Source: Limnoraphis robusta CS-951
GTDB taxonomy: Bacteria; Cyanobacteriota; Cyanobacteriia; Cyanobacteriales; Microcoleaceae
Assembly: GCF_000972705.2 (NCBI RefSeq)
Contig: NZ_LATL02000309.1
Span: forward strand, 1-15,738
Length of the DNA: 15,738 nt
Reading direction: 5' to 3'
This document shows, one piece after another, positions 1 through 6,524 of this stretch (its first letter is position 1; the number at the start of each line of letters is the position of its first letter). The notes under the pieces were generated by a model. It was not told the DNA's origin, searched no databases, and saw only the letters and a list, made by a program, of their open reading frames with translations. The position numbers were made by a program, and so were the translations under genes.

Positions 1-285
1 TTGAAAGTTCGGGGGATTTACCACAAAGACACTAAGACACAAAGATTCTTTTGTGTTGGGTTTGGGGAGGTTTTATCTTTTGAAAGTTCGGGGGATTTAC
101 CACAAAGACACTAAGACACAAAGATTTTTTTGTGTTGGGTTTGGGGAGGTTTTATCTTTTGAAAGTTCGGGGGATTTACCACAAAGACACTAAGACACAA
201 AGATTCTTTTGTGTTGGGTTTGGGGAGGTTTTATCTTTTGAAAGTTCGGGGGATTTACCACAAAGACACTAAGACACAAAGATTC
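1..285. repeat. 79-bp tandem repeat array, 3.6 copies
   Basis: Units begin at 1, 80, 159 and 238, each with TTGAAAGTTCGGGGG. Three are complete (79 bp) and the fourth stops after 48 bp. Copies 1 and 3 are identical; copy 2 differs by one base (C to T at 127). Each unit contains a GACAC(A/T)AAGA-like sub-repeat and a 7-bp hairpin, ACACAAA/TTTGTGT (37-43 with 50-56 in copy 1). The array runs off the window's left edge, so the copy number is a minimum. The last unit ends 12 bases from the stop codon of the KGK-domain gene, so the hairpins lie in its 3' region and could act as its transcript end. No spacers are present, so this is not CRISPR. Confidence 0.95.
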
Positions 286-296
286 GTTTGATTTCT

Positions 297-815
297 CTAT
301 TCTTTTTGTAAATCTGATTCAAGTTGTCGAAGTTTATCAAGAGGTGATTGGTATTCGTTGGGTTCATCGGGAGAGAATTCTAGTTCAACTTGAATCTCGG
401 TTTTGAGATAATCCCATTGTTGAACATGGTTATATGATTTTCCAATATATTCATCAGGAAAAAAAGTAACTTTTGTTCTAATTCTGAGTTTTCCATTTTT
501 CCAACCTATAGAACCAATTTTTAGAAGTTGACATTCAATATTACCACTACATGAAACCCAGTAATTCTCAGAGATGGGAATTTCCACCTTATTTTCAACA
601 CTGTATGCTTCATTGAGTTGTTGAATAATTAAATAATGTCTAGAATTAGAATATCTAGACTCAGAATAACCAGATACGGAATAATAGACTTTATTATTAA
701 CTTGTCTTAAAACCAACTCCTTAAACTGTCCAACAGTAAATGTATCCTTTCCAAACAACAAAACATCCTGATCACAGGTAAGAGGTTGAAACCCATCATT
801 GAAAATACTTTCCAT
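297..815 (-). CDS. KGK-domain-containing protein, function unknown
   Basis: A 172-residue soluble protein with no signal peptide or membrane segment. The N-terminal part (about residues 8-35, with DVLLFGKDTF and then VGQFKELV) fits my memory of the cyanobacterial KGK family, which is named for a short conserved motif and has no known function. The C-terminal 25 residues are charged and probably helical. The ATG at 815 is preceded by GAGGAT at a workable distance. The gene stands alone on the minus strand, facing away from the biosynthetic cluster, and its 3' end abuts the 79-bp repeats. The family call rests on motif resemblance only. Confidence 0.7.
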   Translation of the reverse strand: MESIFNDGFQPLTCDQDVLLFGKDTFTVGQFKELVLRQVNNKVYYSVSGYSESRYSNSRHYLIIQQLNEAYSVENKVEIPISENYWVSCSGNIECQLLKIGSIGWKNGKLRIRTKVTFFPDEYIGKSYNHVQQWDYLKTEIQVELEFSPDEPNEYQSPLDKLRQLESDLQKE

Positions 816-853
816 AACCCATTATCCTCAATAACGTTTTCGCTTGAAAAAAT

Positions 854-968
854 TGGAGTTTAGACTAAAGCTTGAAGAAACTGTCAAGAAGTACAATCCG
901 TCGTTAGTGATTCTCTCATCCAGATGAACTAGGGGACAAGTCCTATGGTTAGGTGAGTCTAAACTCCA
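854..968. repeat. Long inverted repeat, 13-bp perfect arms
   Basis: TGGAGTTTAGACT at 854-866 is perfectly complementary to AGTCTAAACTCCA at 956-968. Resemblance continues outward imperfectly (GCTTGAAAAAA on the left, TTTTTAGC on the right), giving arms of about 22 nt around an 89-nt interior. The interior contains a small stem, CTTGA/TCAAG, near 871-889. It could be a small palindromic element or one end of an IS200/IS605-type element. Confidence 0.7.
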
Positions 969-1037
969 GTTTTTAGCTCCTGCGATCGTCATCTGGTAAA
1001 ATGGGATAGGAATATTTAACAAAAGTGTCAAAAGAAG

Positions 1038-1065
1038 TCCCCACTCTCAGTTTACGGGGTGGGGA
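1038..1065. repeat. IS200/IS605-type end hairpin (relic)
   Basis: TCCCCAC (1038-1044) pairs with GTGGGGA (1059-1065) around a 14-nt loop. From general knowledge, such GC-rich hairpins followed by a short A/T-rich tail lie at the right end of IS200/IS605-type elements, where the TnpB guide RNA also ends. No transposase reading frame is recognisable next to it, so at most it is a leftover end. Confidence 0.4.
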
Positions 1066-1170
1066 TGAATTTTGACTAACAATATAACGTCCGAAGAACA
1101 TCCTTATAGACATAGACACAAACAGAAAACTTGTGATAGAATTTTTGGTCGTAAACCATTGTTTGAGTGA

Positions 1171-1371
1171 AATGCTCAGAGCAGTAAAGGTGAGGCTATC
1201 TCAGCTAGTGAAATGATTACGCCCAACGAAGAAATTGTCGAATGGGCTTGGGTGGCACCCGAAAAGGCAATGTCTTATCCTCTCAATAGTTATACCCGCG
1301 TATTGATTGCCGACTATATGGAAAAGATGATTGATAATTATGACGGCTGGGAGGAGAGAAGAGCGTGTTGA
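1171..1371 (+). pseudogene. Nudix hydrolase, C-terminal remnant
   Basis: The frame open from 1171 to the TGA at 1369-1371 encodes about 66 residues. It contains NEEIVEWAWVAPEKAM followed by PLNSYTRVLIADYME, the usual end of many Nudix hydrolases, where an E-x-x-x-W-V-x-P-E-E-A-type strand is followed by a helix. The Nudix box itself is missing. An in-frame TGA (1168-1170) sits where a hydrophobic or Cys residue would be expected, and no Nudix-like sequence precedes it, so the gene is both truncated and interrupted. An internal ATG at 1213 could start only a 52-residue peptide. Its stop overlaps the SDR start at 1365, a native-looking operon junction, which suggests that an intact Nudix gene once led the cluster. 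Nudix enzymes can act on dihydroneopterin triphosphate, which would suit a pterin pathway, but the substrate cannot be read here. Confidence 0.5.
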
Positions 1372-2084
1372 AAAAGGCGCTGGTAACAGGATCGGCGGTG
1401 GGAATAGGACGGGCGATCGCACTAGACCTGGCAAGTAAAGGATTTGATGTCGCCTTTCATTATAATAATAGTGCCGAAGCAGCCAAACAAGGGAGTCAAG
1501 AAGCAGCCACCCACGGAATAAAATCTATTGCCCTGCAAGCAGATATTACCAAACCAGAGCAAGCGAAGTCTCTAGTAGAAACAGCAGCCGAAAAACTCGG
1601 AGGCTTATCAGTAGTTGTCAATAACGTGGGCAACTATTTGGAAAAACCCACCAGCCAAATATCTATAGAAGAGTGGCATCAAATGCTAGATTCAAACCTC
1701 AATGCCACCTTTTATGTTACTCAAGCAACAATTCCGTTTCTCAAGACAGCAGGTTGGGGACGTATTGTCAACTTTGCCTGTTCCGGCGCCCAACATCTGA
1801 TGGCATCTGAGGAACAAACAGTTTATAGAATTGCAAAAACTGGTATTATTATCTATACTAAGTCACTGGCTAAGGAGTTAATTAAGGACAACATTACCGC
1901 CAATGTAGTTTCTCCAGGAGTGGCAGAAAATTCTGTTGGTTTAGAAGAAACTATCCCTATCCTGCCAGCTAAACGACCCGCAACCTTACAAGATATCAGC
2001 AATGCAGTTGGCTTTTTTATCGGCCCAGAAGCAGATTACATCACCGGACAAGTTTTGGAAGTTGCTGGAGGTTGGAGGTTGTAG
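1365..2084 (+). CDS. SDR-family oxidoreductase, pteridine reductase/FabG-like (copy 1)
   Basis: A complete 239-residue classical short-chain dehydrogenase/reductase. The nucleotide-binding TGxxxGIG motif is at 8-15, NNVG at 86-89, the structural Asn at 111, and Y154-x-x-x-K158 is intact. The HYNNS segment near 32-36 resembles the NADPH-binding stretch of FolM/PTR1-type pteridine reductases. At the usual catalytic Ser position (three residues after Asn136) there is Cys139. PTR1 and FolM also lack Ser there, having Asp. The spacing to Tyr is two residues longer than in FabG. The start is GTG at 1365 behind GGAGGAGAG and overlaps the Nudix remnant. A close paralog lies at 9640-10359. With a PTPS and a DHPS-like gene in the same cluster, reduction of a pterin side chain or ring is the favoured role; a FabG-like ketoreductase is the alternative. 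Confidence 0.85.
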   Translation: MLKKALVTGSAVGIGRAIALDLASKGFDVAFHYNNSAEAAKQGSQEAATHGIKSIALQADITKPEQAKSLVETAAEKLGGLSVVVNNVGNYLEKPTSQISIEEWHQMLDSNLNATFYVTQATIPFLKTAGWGRIVNFACSGAQHLMASEEQTVYRIAKTGIIIYTKSLAKELIKDNITANVVSPGVAENSVGLEETIPILPAKRPATLQDISNAVGFFIGPEADYITGQVLEVAGGWRL

Positions 2085-2110
2085 TGGTGGGTTTTGATCC
2101 CTAGATTTTA

Positions 2111-2128
2111 GCTTCTGCGGCGAGAAGC
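2111..2128. repeat. Hairpin near the left end of the TnpB element
   Basis: GCTTCT (2111-2116) and AGAAGC (2123-2128) form a perfect 6-bp stem with loop GCGGCG, 26 bp past the SDR stop. A second stem, GCCGA/TCGGC (2167-2171 with 2188-2192), follows. Subterminal hairpins upstream of the transposase gene are typical of IS200/IS605 left ends, so this probably marks where the element entered behind the SDR gene. Confidence 0.4.
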
Positions 2129-2200
2129 CACACACCTGAAAACGAAGTGTCAGAGTGAGATGAATCGCCGACAAGATCTCTAATTTCTCGGCAATTTCGT

Positions 2201-2206
2201 TATAAT
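2201..2206 (+). promoter_or_regulatory. Candidate -10 box upstream of truncated tnpB
   Basis: A perfect TATAAT lies 26 bases before the tnpB ATG. No clear -35 hexamer is present at normal spacing. The start codon lacks a Shine-Dalgarno sequence, so expression, if any, would be weak. Confidence 0.3.
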
Positions 2207-2232
2207 CAAGTACATTCGCTCTAAGTTGTTCA

Positions 2233-3105
2233 ATGAGAAACGTAGCAAAAGTCAGACTATATCCAACGGATGACCAGAAACAAGCCCTTGCAAAAGCGTT
2301 TGGCTCTGTACGTTGGGTGTGGAATTACTGTCTAGAGCTAAACAACCAAGCCTACAAAGAAACAGGCAAGGGTATCTCAGGAATGCAGCTAAAAAAGCAG
2401 CTACCAGTTCTTAAAAAGAAAGAAGAAACAGTCTGGTTAAAAGAAACCTATTCACAGTGTTTACAGCAGTCTGTTTTGAATCTTTCTAGAGCTTTTGTCA
2501 ACTTCTTTGAGGGACGGGCTAAGTACCCTAACTTCAAGAGTAAGCATAGTAAGCAGTCAATTCAATATCCCCAGAACGTCAAGATTATTGAAAACTGTTT
2601 GAGTTTCCCTGTGATTGGCAAGATTAAAGCAAATATTCACAGAACCTTTGACGGGAACATTAAAACAGTTACAATAACTAAGACTAAAACCGAGAAGTAT
2701 TATGCTTCTATTCTGTTTGAGAGTAAGGATATTGAACCCCAGATTTCTGCTCAGGGTAAAGCTATAGGGTTAGACTTGGGACTGACTCACTTCCTAATTA
2801 CAAGTGAGGGGTCTAAATATGATAACCCTCGTTACTTCAAGAAACATGAACACAACTTAAAACGGAAACAACAGAAGTTATCCCGCAAGCAAAAAGCATC
2901 TAACTCTAGGAATAAAGCACGTAGGTTAGTAGCAAGAGCGTATGAGAAAGTCAGCAACGCCAGGCCAGATTTTTTGCATAAATTGTCTCGCCAAATTGTC
3001 AACGAGAACCCAGTGATAATTGCTGAAAATCTCAACGTAAAGGGCATGGTACGCAACCATAATCTTGCCAAGGCCCCCCCTTGGGGCAGGGCTGTTTCAT
3101 TCTAA
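2233..3105 (+). pseudogene. tnpB: IS200/IS605-family TnpB nuclease, 3'-truncated
   Basis: This encodes the first roughly 280 residues of an RNA-guided TnpB/OrfB protein. The N-terminal helix-turn-helix-like domain (VRLYPTDDQ, then VRWVWNYCLE) is followed by the RuvC-I motif GLDLGL with Asp181 and the RuvC-II motif IIAENLNVKGM with Glu265. The family usually runs to about 380-400 residues with a CPxCG zinc finger and a RuvC-III Asp. Both are missing, because homology stops after HNLAK (about residue 280) and the frame reads nine foreign residues into a palindromic element before TAA at 3103. Without RuvC-III it should not cut DNA. No TnpA partner is nearby. The element separates the first SDR gene from the rest of the cluster. 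Confidence 0.9.
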
Positions 3106-3286
3106 TTTTTGGCGATCGCGCAGCGTGCCGTCAGGCGTATCGCTAAACCTTTGATGGGGGGCAAGTTTTAGGCTCTATTTAAACAGAAAATCTCAAAACT
3201 GTTGAAATAATCCTCCTTTTCTTTACAGAGAAAGGCTTCTAAGATTTGGCGATCGCATTTTTGAACCGAGAATGAAACAGCCCTGC
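3086..3286. mobile_element. MITE-like 201-bp element with 18-bp terminal inverted repeats
   Basis: GCAGGGCTGTTTCATTCT at 3086-3103 is exactly complementary to AGAATGAAACAGCCCTGC at 3269-3286. The interior has no coding capacity. It contains two HIP1 sites (3112, 3249), the first within a foldable GCGAT...ATCGC segment (3112-3143) of a type scattered in cyanobacterial genomes. Size, perfect terminal repeats and lack of a gene fit a non-autonomous MITE. The left side is tnpB, but the right side does not resume tnpB, so either a deletion accompanied insertion or these are two ends left from a larger element. No clear target-site duplication is visible. Confidence 0.75.
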
Positions 3287-3430
3287 TCCCTCACAAGGAG
3301 AATACCTAATAACGACTATTCCCTAGAAATGGCAGTTATTGGGGTAATTTTTGCCGGACTTAAAATTAGTTATTTTGGATTACAGGAGTTGAAAAATGCT
3401 TACTCTCGCAGATATTTACGAAATCTATGA
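3272..3430 (+). other. Short unrecognised reading frame, probable gene remnant
   Basis: A 52-codon frame begins inside the right terminal repeat of the MITE-like element and overlaps the DHPS-like start by 35 bases. The part beyond the repeat reads like real protein: acidic, then the hydrophobic stretch MAVIGVIFAGLKISYFGL, then a basic tail NAYSRRY. It resembles a membrane-helix end, perhaps the C-terminus of a gene cut off by the insertion. I do not recognise the family, and it could be chance. Confidence 0.25.
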
Positions 3431-4301
3431 CAAACATAAAGATGACTACAATGCTCAAGTTCAAGAATTAACGATTGGAAATAAAAAATTTAACTTTAAT
3501 TCTCAAACAGCCATTTTAGGAATCGTCAATCTTTCCGTAGATTCTTGGTTTAATCACACTATCTGTTACACTTCCGAACAAGCCATTCGTCGCGGTAAAG
3601 TTCTCACAGCTCAAGGTGCAGATATCATTGATATTGGCACTGAGGCTACTACAAAAAACACACAAAGGGCTGATGAATTTCAACAAAAAAGTCAACTGGT
3701 ACCTATTCTTGAAACTTTCAGTAAAGAAGGTATATTGACTTCCGTTGAAACCTATTACCCAGAAGTAGCAAGAATTTGTTTAAAAGCCGGGGCAAATGTG
3801 ATCAACTTTACTGGCACTGAAAATAGCGAAGAAATGTATCGAGCTGTAGCTGATTTCGATGCAGCAATTATTATCTGTTACCTTCAAGGAAAAAACGCTA
3901 GAGATGTGGGAGATTTCGACTTTTCTTTAGCTAAAGACCCAATAGATTTAGTCTACGATTATTTTGGAAAGGAGATAGAAAAAGCCACTAAACTAGGAGT
4001 CAGAAAAATTTTTATAGACCCAGCTTTAGGTCTGGGGTACACAAATTTCTACTACAAATATGAATATGTGTCAACTAGAATTGGATATCAAATTAGAAGT
4101 CTTTTAAGTGCTTTTAGACTGAGGAAATTAGGGTTTCCACTTTTCAATCAAATCCCCACTGCCTTAGAAGTTTTTGGGGAAGAAGTTAGAAGCGCTCAAG
4201 TTTTCACGGCAGTGTTTGCAGCATTAGGAAAAAGCGATTTGCTCAGAACTCATGAAGTTGCTAAAATTAAAGCTGTTTTAGAAACTATGAGTTTAGTGTA
4301 G
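3396..4301 (+). CDS. Dihydropteroate-synthase-like pterin-binding protein, divergent
   Basis: A 301-residue TIM-barrel protein of the pterin-binding (DHPS/MeTr) superfamily. Landmarks against DHPS are LGIVNLSVDSW at 41-51 (ILNVTPDSF), GADIIDIGTEAT at 74-85 (GADIIDVGGEST), SVETYYPEVA at 116-125 (SIDTYKPEVA), NVINFTG at 134-140, FIDPALGLGY at 206-215 and RTHEV at 284-288 (RVHDV). Pterin-pocket positions are mostly kept: Asn45, Glu118 for Asp, Asn137, Asp208, Arg284. The second-loop TRP is TTK, and the GLSRKS loop carrying the catalytic Lys is replaced by FPLFNQIPTALEVF. A normal folate DHPS is therefore unlikely. It may condense a pterin with another amine, or bind a reduced pterin as cofactor. 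About 30 extra residues lie at the N-terminus. The ATG follows CAGGAG at good spacing. A stem-loop sits just past the stop. Confidence 0.8.
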   Translation: MLTLADIYEIYDKHKDDYNAQVQELTIGNKKFNFNSQTAILGIVNLSVDSWFNHTICYTSEQAIRRGKVLTAQGADIIDIGTEATTKNTQRADEFQQKSQLVPILETFSKEGILTSVETYYPEVARICLKAGANVINFTGTENSEEMYRAVADFDAAIIICYLQGKNARDVGDFDFSLAKDPIDLVYDYFGKEIEKATKLGVRKIFIDPALGLGYTNFYYKYEYVSTRIGYQIRSLLSAFRLRKLGFPLFNQIPTALEVFGEEVRSAQVFTAVFAALGKSDLLRTHEVAKIKAVLETMSLV

Positions 4302-4306
4302 GTAGT

Positions 4307-4325
4307 TGAATGTAATATATATTCA
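4307..4325 (+). terminator. Stem-loop after the DHPS-like gene
   Basis: TGAATGTA (4307-4314) pairs with TATATTCA (4318-4325), including one G-U pair, around a 3-nt loop, 6 bases past the stop codon. No T tract follows and the stem is A/T rich, so it is a weak terminator at best. It could instead be an attenuating or transcript-stabilising structure ahead of the methyltransferase gene. Confidence 0.25.
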
Positions 4326-4442
4326 CAGGGTTAATTGCAGATACTATCAAGTCTCAAACCGCAATAATATTAACTCCAACTCTCAAGATTAACAATCAGA
4401 TTAACTAGCAAATTCTTGCTTGAAGAATCATCTCCTTTCCTT

Positions 4443-5840
4443 ATGAAACAAAGAAAATTTTCCGAGGCTGATACAGAAGCCTTTTATGATAGTGAAGATA
4501 GCCTGTATAGAAGTTTTTGGGACTCAGAAGGCAGTTTACACTGGGGCTACTTTGAGAACTTAACTGAAGCCAAAACTGAAGACTTTATCACAGCTTGTAA
4601 ACGCTGGAACGAATATATGCTCTCCCAGAGTGGGATAACAAAAGATTCGCGAGTGCTAGACCTTGGTTGTGGTAACGGCAACACAGCAATTTGGCTATCC
4701 CAACAGACAGGATGCCAAGTAGTGGGAGTCGATATTAGTAGTGTCCGGATTGAGAATGCTAAAGCTAAAGCACAACAACATCCATCACTAAAGTTGGAGT
4801 TTAAAAAAGCATCAGCAACTAACCTGCCTGATGAGTCGGGAAGCTTTAGCCATGTTTGGAGCCAGGCAGCATTGTACCACGTTCATGATCGCCATCTTGC
4901 CCTACAAGAAATTCACCGAGTTCTTGAGGAAGGGGGGACATTCATATTCGATGACCTAGTGACACCCACACAGGAAATCAACGAAATGGCCCGCAAATAC
5001 GTCTACGATCGATTGCTGTTTGAACCAATATTTAGCCTAGACTCCTACAAAGATTTCCTCACCCAGTTAGGGTTTATGGTGTTGGCAACTAAAGACTTGA
5101 GCGAAAACCTACACAAGAGCTATGAATTACTATCCCAGTTGGCTTTAGATCAATATCCAGAACTGAGTGCAGCTTATGATAAAATGTGCGAGGCTATTCA
5201 AACTCATCAATTAGGATGGAGCTTTTACTTATGTGAAAAAGTCAGCGATCGCCTTTCCTGGATTTACCAAAACAGCAATCGATATAGCTTAGAGCAGAAA
5301 TATAATGCCTGGGCTGCCGTCTACGACACTGAACTAGACAAATCCTATCGTTGTTCCCCAATACAATCAGCTAACGCCTTAGCAAAAGTATTGCCAAATC
5401 AGGATGTCACTATCCTAGATGCAGGGGCGGGTACAGGTATGGTGGGTGAAGCTTTAGCAAAATTGGGATATACCAACATTGTAGGGGTTGACCTCTCGGA
5501 AGAAATGCTGGAAGCAGCCAGGAAAAAGCTGGTTTACACCGATCTTTACCAAGGAAACCTCGAAGCACCCCTAGCCTTCGCATCCGCAGCCAGCTATGAT
5601 GCAATCTTGGCAGTAGGTGTGTTCACCTTTGGTCATGCTCATCCTCGTGCGTTGAAAAGTCTATCCAGGTTATTGAAAACAGGTGGATATTTCATACTAA
5701 CAGTGCGAGTTGATTATTATAATGACACTGAGTCTTTACACGAGGTACTGAAAGAGTTGTCTTGGAATTTAATTAGCCGAGAACAGTTCAAGATCTTTGA
5801 GACAGAACCAATGTATATTCTGGTTTTCCAAAAACTCTAA
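4443..5840 (+). CDS. Fused double SAM-dependent methyltransferase
   Basis: A 465-residue protein with two complete class I methyltransferase domains. Domain 1 (about 10-260) has LDLGCGNGN at 72-80 and VVGVDIS near 93-99. Its leader, [17 protein letters not shown], resembles sarcosine/dimethylglycine N-methyltransferases. Domain 2 (about 285-465) has LDAGAGTG at 325-332 and resembles METTL27/WBSCR27-type enzymes. No membrane segment is visible. I chose ATG 4443; an in-frame TTG at 4416 would add nine residues, and neither start has a good Shine-Dalgarno. It ends 28 bases before the panD-like gene. Inference: it N-methylates a small amino acid, most simply the beta-alanine made by the next gene, with the two domains perhaps dividing successive methylations. 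Methylation of a pterin or a later intermediate is possible. Confidence 0.85.
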   Translation: MKQRKFSEADTEAFYDSEDSLYRSFWDSEGSLHWGYFENLTEAKTEDFITACKRWNEYMLSQSGITKDSRVLDLGCGNGNTAIWLSQQTGCQVVGVDISSVRIENAKAKAQQHPSLKLEFKKASATNLPDESGSFSHVWSQAALYHVHDRHLALQEIHRVLEEGGTFIFDDLVTPTQEINEMARKYVYDRLLFEPIFSLDSYKDFLTQLGFMVLATKDLSENLHKSYELLSQLALDQYPELSAAYDKMCEAIQTHQLGWSFYLCEKVSDRLSWIYQNSNRYSLEQKYNAWAAVYDTELDKSYRCSPIQSANALAKVLPNQDVTILDAGAGTGMVGEALAKLGYTNIVGVDLSEEMLEAARKKLVYTDLYQGNLEAPLAFASAASYDAILAVGVFTFGHAHPRALKSLSRLLKTGGYFILTVRVDYYNDTESLHEVLKELSWNLISREQFKIFETEPMYILVFQKL

Positions 5841-5868
5841 CTGTACAAATAAATCAAAAAGGAAAATA

Positions 5869-6339
5869 ATGGGTATAATCAAACTGATGCACGCTAAACT
5901 TCATCGGGTCAAGGTAACAGAGGCAAAGCGTGACTATGTTGGCAGTGTAACCATAGACTCAGACTTGCTAGAAAAGGTAGGAATGTTACCTTTAGAAGAA
6001 GTAGAAATCGTCAATGTCAATAATGGCAACCGTTGGTCAACCTATGTTTTACCAGGTGAAGCAGGTTCGGGCATGGTTTGTCCAAATGGTGGGGGAGCGC
6101 TGCTCTGTCAGAAAGGTGATTTACTAATTATTTGGGCAAACGAACAATGCGATCGCTCCGAAATCTTAAAAAATGGACACGAGGCGAAAATAGTCGTGGC
6201 TGATGAAAATAATCATTGTCAAGAACTTCTCTATCAAACTCTAACTCCAAATCAAGGAAGTGTTGAATTTCACTCTTTGCCAGGAATTCCAGAAGGTCAG
6301 ACATCTGAATACCTGGAAAAAATGATGGGAAACAAGTAA
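5869..6339 (+). CDS. panD: Aspartate 1-decarboxylase (PanD type), C-terminally extended
   Basis: A 156-residue pyruvoyl-dependent decarboxylase family protein. PanD converts L-aspartate to beta-alanine and CO2 after self-cleavage at Gly-Ser. The cleavage site is Gly25-Ser26 (YVGSVTID). Family active-site positions are present: Lys10 (AKLHRVKVT), Arg55, Thr58 and Tyr59 (NGNRWSTY), and the PNGGGA loop near 70-75. About 25 residues after the core exceed the usual 126 or so. The ATG at 5869 follows AAAAGGAAAATA; the frame is open further upstream into the methyltransferase gene, but those residues match nothing in PanD. Housekeeping PanD feeds pantothenate. Its position here, behind a methyltransferase and before betaine hydroxylases, argues for a dedicated beta-alanine supply. 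A changed substrate such as glutamate cannot be excluded. Confidence 0.9.
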   Translation: MGIIKLMHAKLHRVKVTEAKRDYVGSVTIDSDLLEKVGMLPLEEVEIVNVNNGNRWSTYVLPGEAGSGMVCPNGGGALLCQKGDLLIIWANEQCDRSEILKNGHEAKIVVADENNHCQELLYQTLTPNQGSVEFHSLPGIPEGQTSEYLEKMMGNK

Positions 6340-6386
6340 AATTAAACCCTGGAAAATCACACAGTCTAACATAGTCTAAAATTATG

Positions 6387-6405
6387 GGTGGGTAAATACC
6401 CCACC
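6387..6405 (+). terminator. Stem-loop after panD
   Basis: GGTGGG (6387-6392) pairs with CCCACC (6400-6405) around a 7-nt A/T loop, 47 bases past the panD stop. No T tract follows. It could slow or end transcription between panD and the first dioxygenase gene, whose 185-bp leader is one of the longer gaps in the cluster. Confidence 0.3.
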
Positions 6406-6473
6406 TATATATTGCTAGGGAGTGGGGAGTAGAGAGTCGGAAAGAGAAATTTAAAATTACCATCCCTCTGTCC

Positions 6474-6494
6474 TGACTACTGACTACTAACTAC
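6474..6494. repeat. Heptamer tandem repeat, three units
   Basis: TGACTAC, TGACTAC and TAACTAC follow each other directly. An A/G-rich stretch with GGGAGTGGGGAGT-type sequence precedes it at about 6418-6440. Short tandemly repeated heptamers of this kind are known from filamentous cyanobacteria. The repeat occupies the gap upstream of the first dioxygenase gene. Confidence 0.7.
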
Positions 6495-6524
6495 TGCTAT
6501 ATCAAGAAATTCAAGACTTAAACT

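Larger units (their letters stand above)
816..1170. other. Gene-poor relic region between KGK gene and Nudix remnant
   Basis: No convincing gene is present. It holds a long inverted repeat (854-866 with 956-968) and a compact GC-rich hairpin (1038-1065) like those at IS200/IS605 ends. Between 1081 and 1168 the plus frame that leads into the Nudix remnant is open but shows no Nudix box. The region looks like insertion-sequence debris that replaced the 5' part of the Nudix gene. Confidence 0.5.

Noticed and set aside
1..285. CRISPR array
   Set aside because: Units are contiguous 79-bp copies without variable spacers, and no cas gene is present.
832..918. Plus-strand run of about 28 codons through the inverted repeat, with a receiver-like KKYNPSLVIL stretch
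   Set aside because: Closed by stops on both sides and with no further homology, so chance resemblance cannot be separated from a remnant.
828..1031. Minus-strand 67-codon reading frame
   Set aside because: It runs through the long inverted repeat, has no ribosome-binding site and does not look like protein. I treat the region as element debris.
4416..4442. TTG start for the methyltransferase
   Set aside because: It adds nine residues without a better ribosome-binding site. ATG 4443 is the simpler choice, though the TTG cannot be excluded.
5797..5868. Upstream extension of panD into the methyltransferase gene
   Set aside because: The extra residues have no PanD counterpart, whereas ATG 5869 has a ribosome-binding site and gives the family's normal N-terminus.
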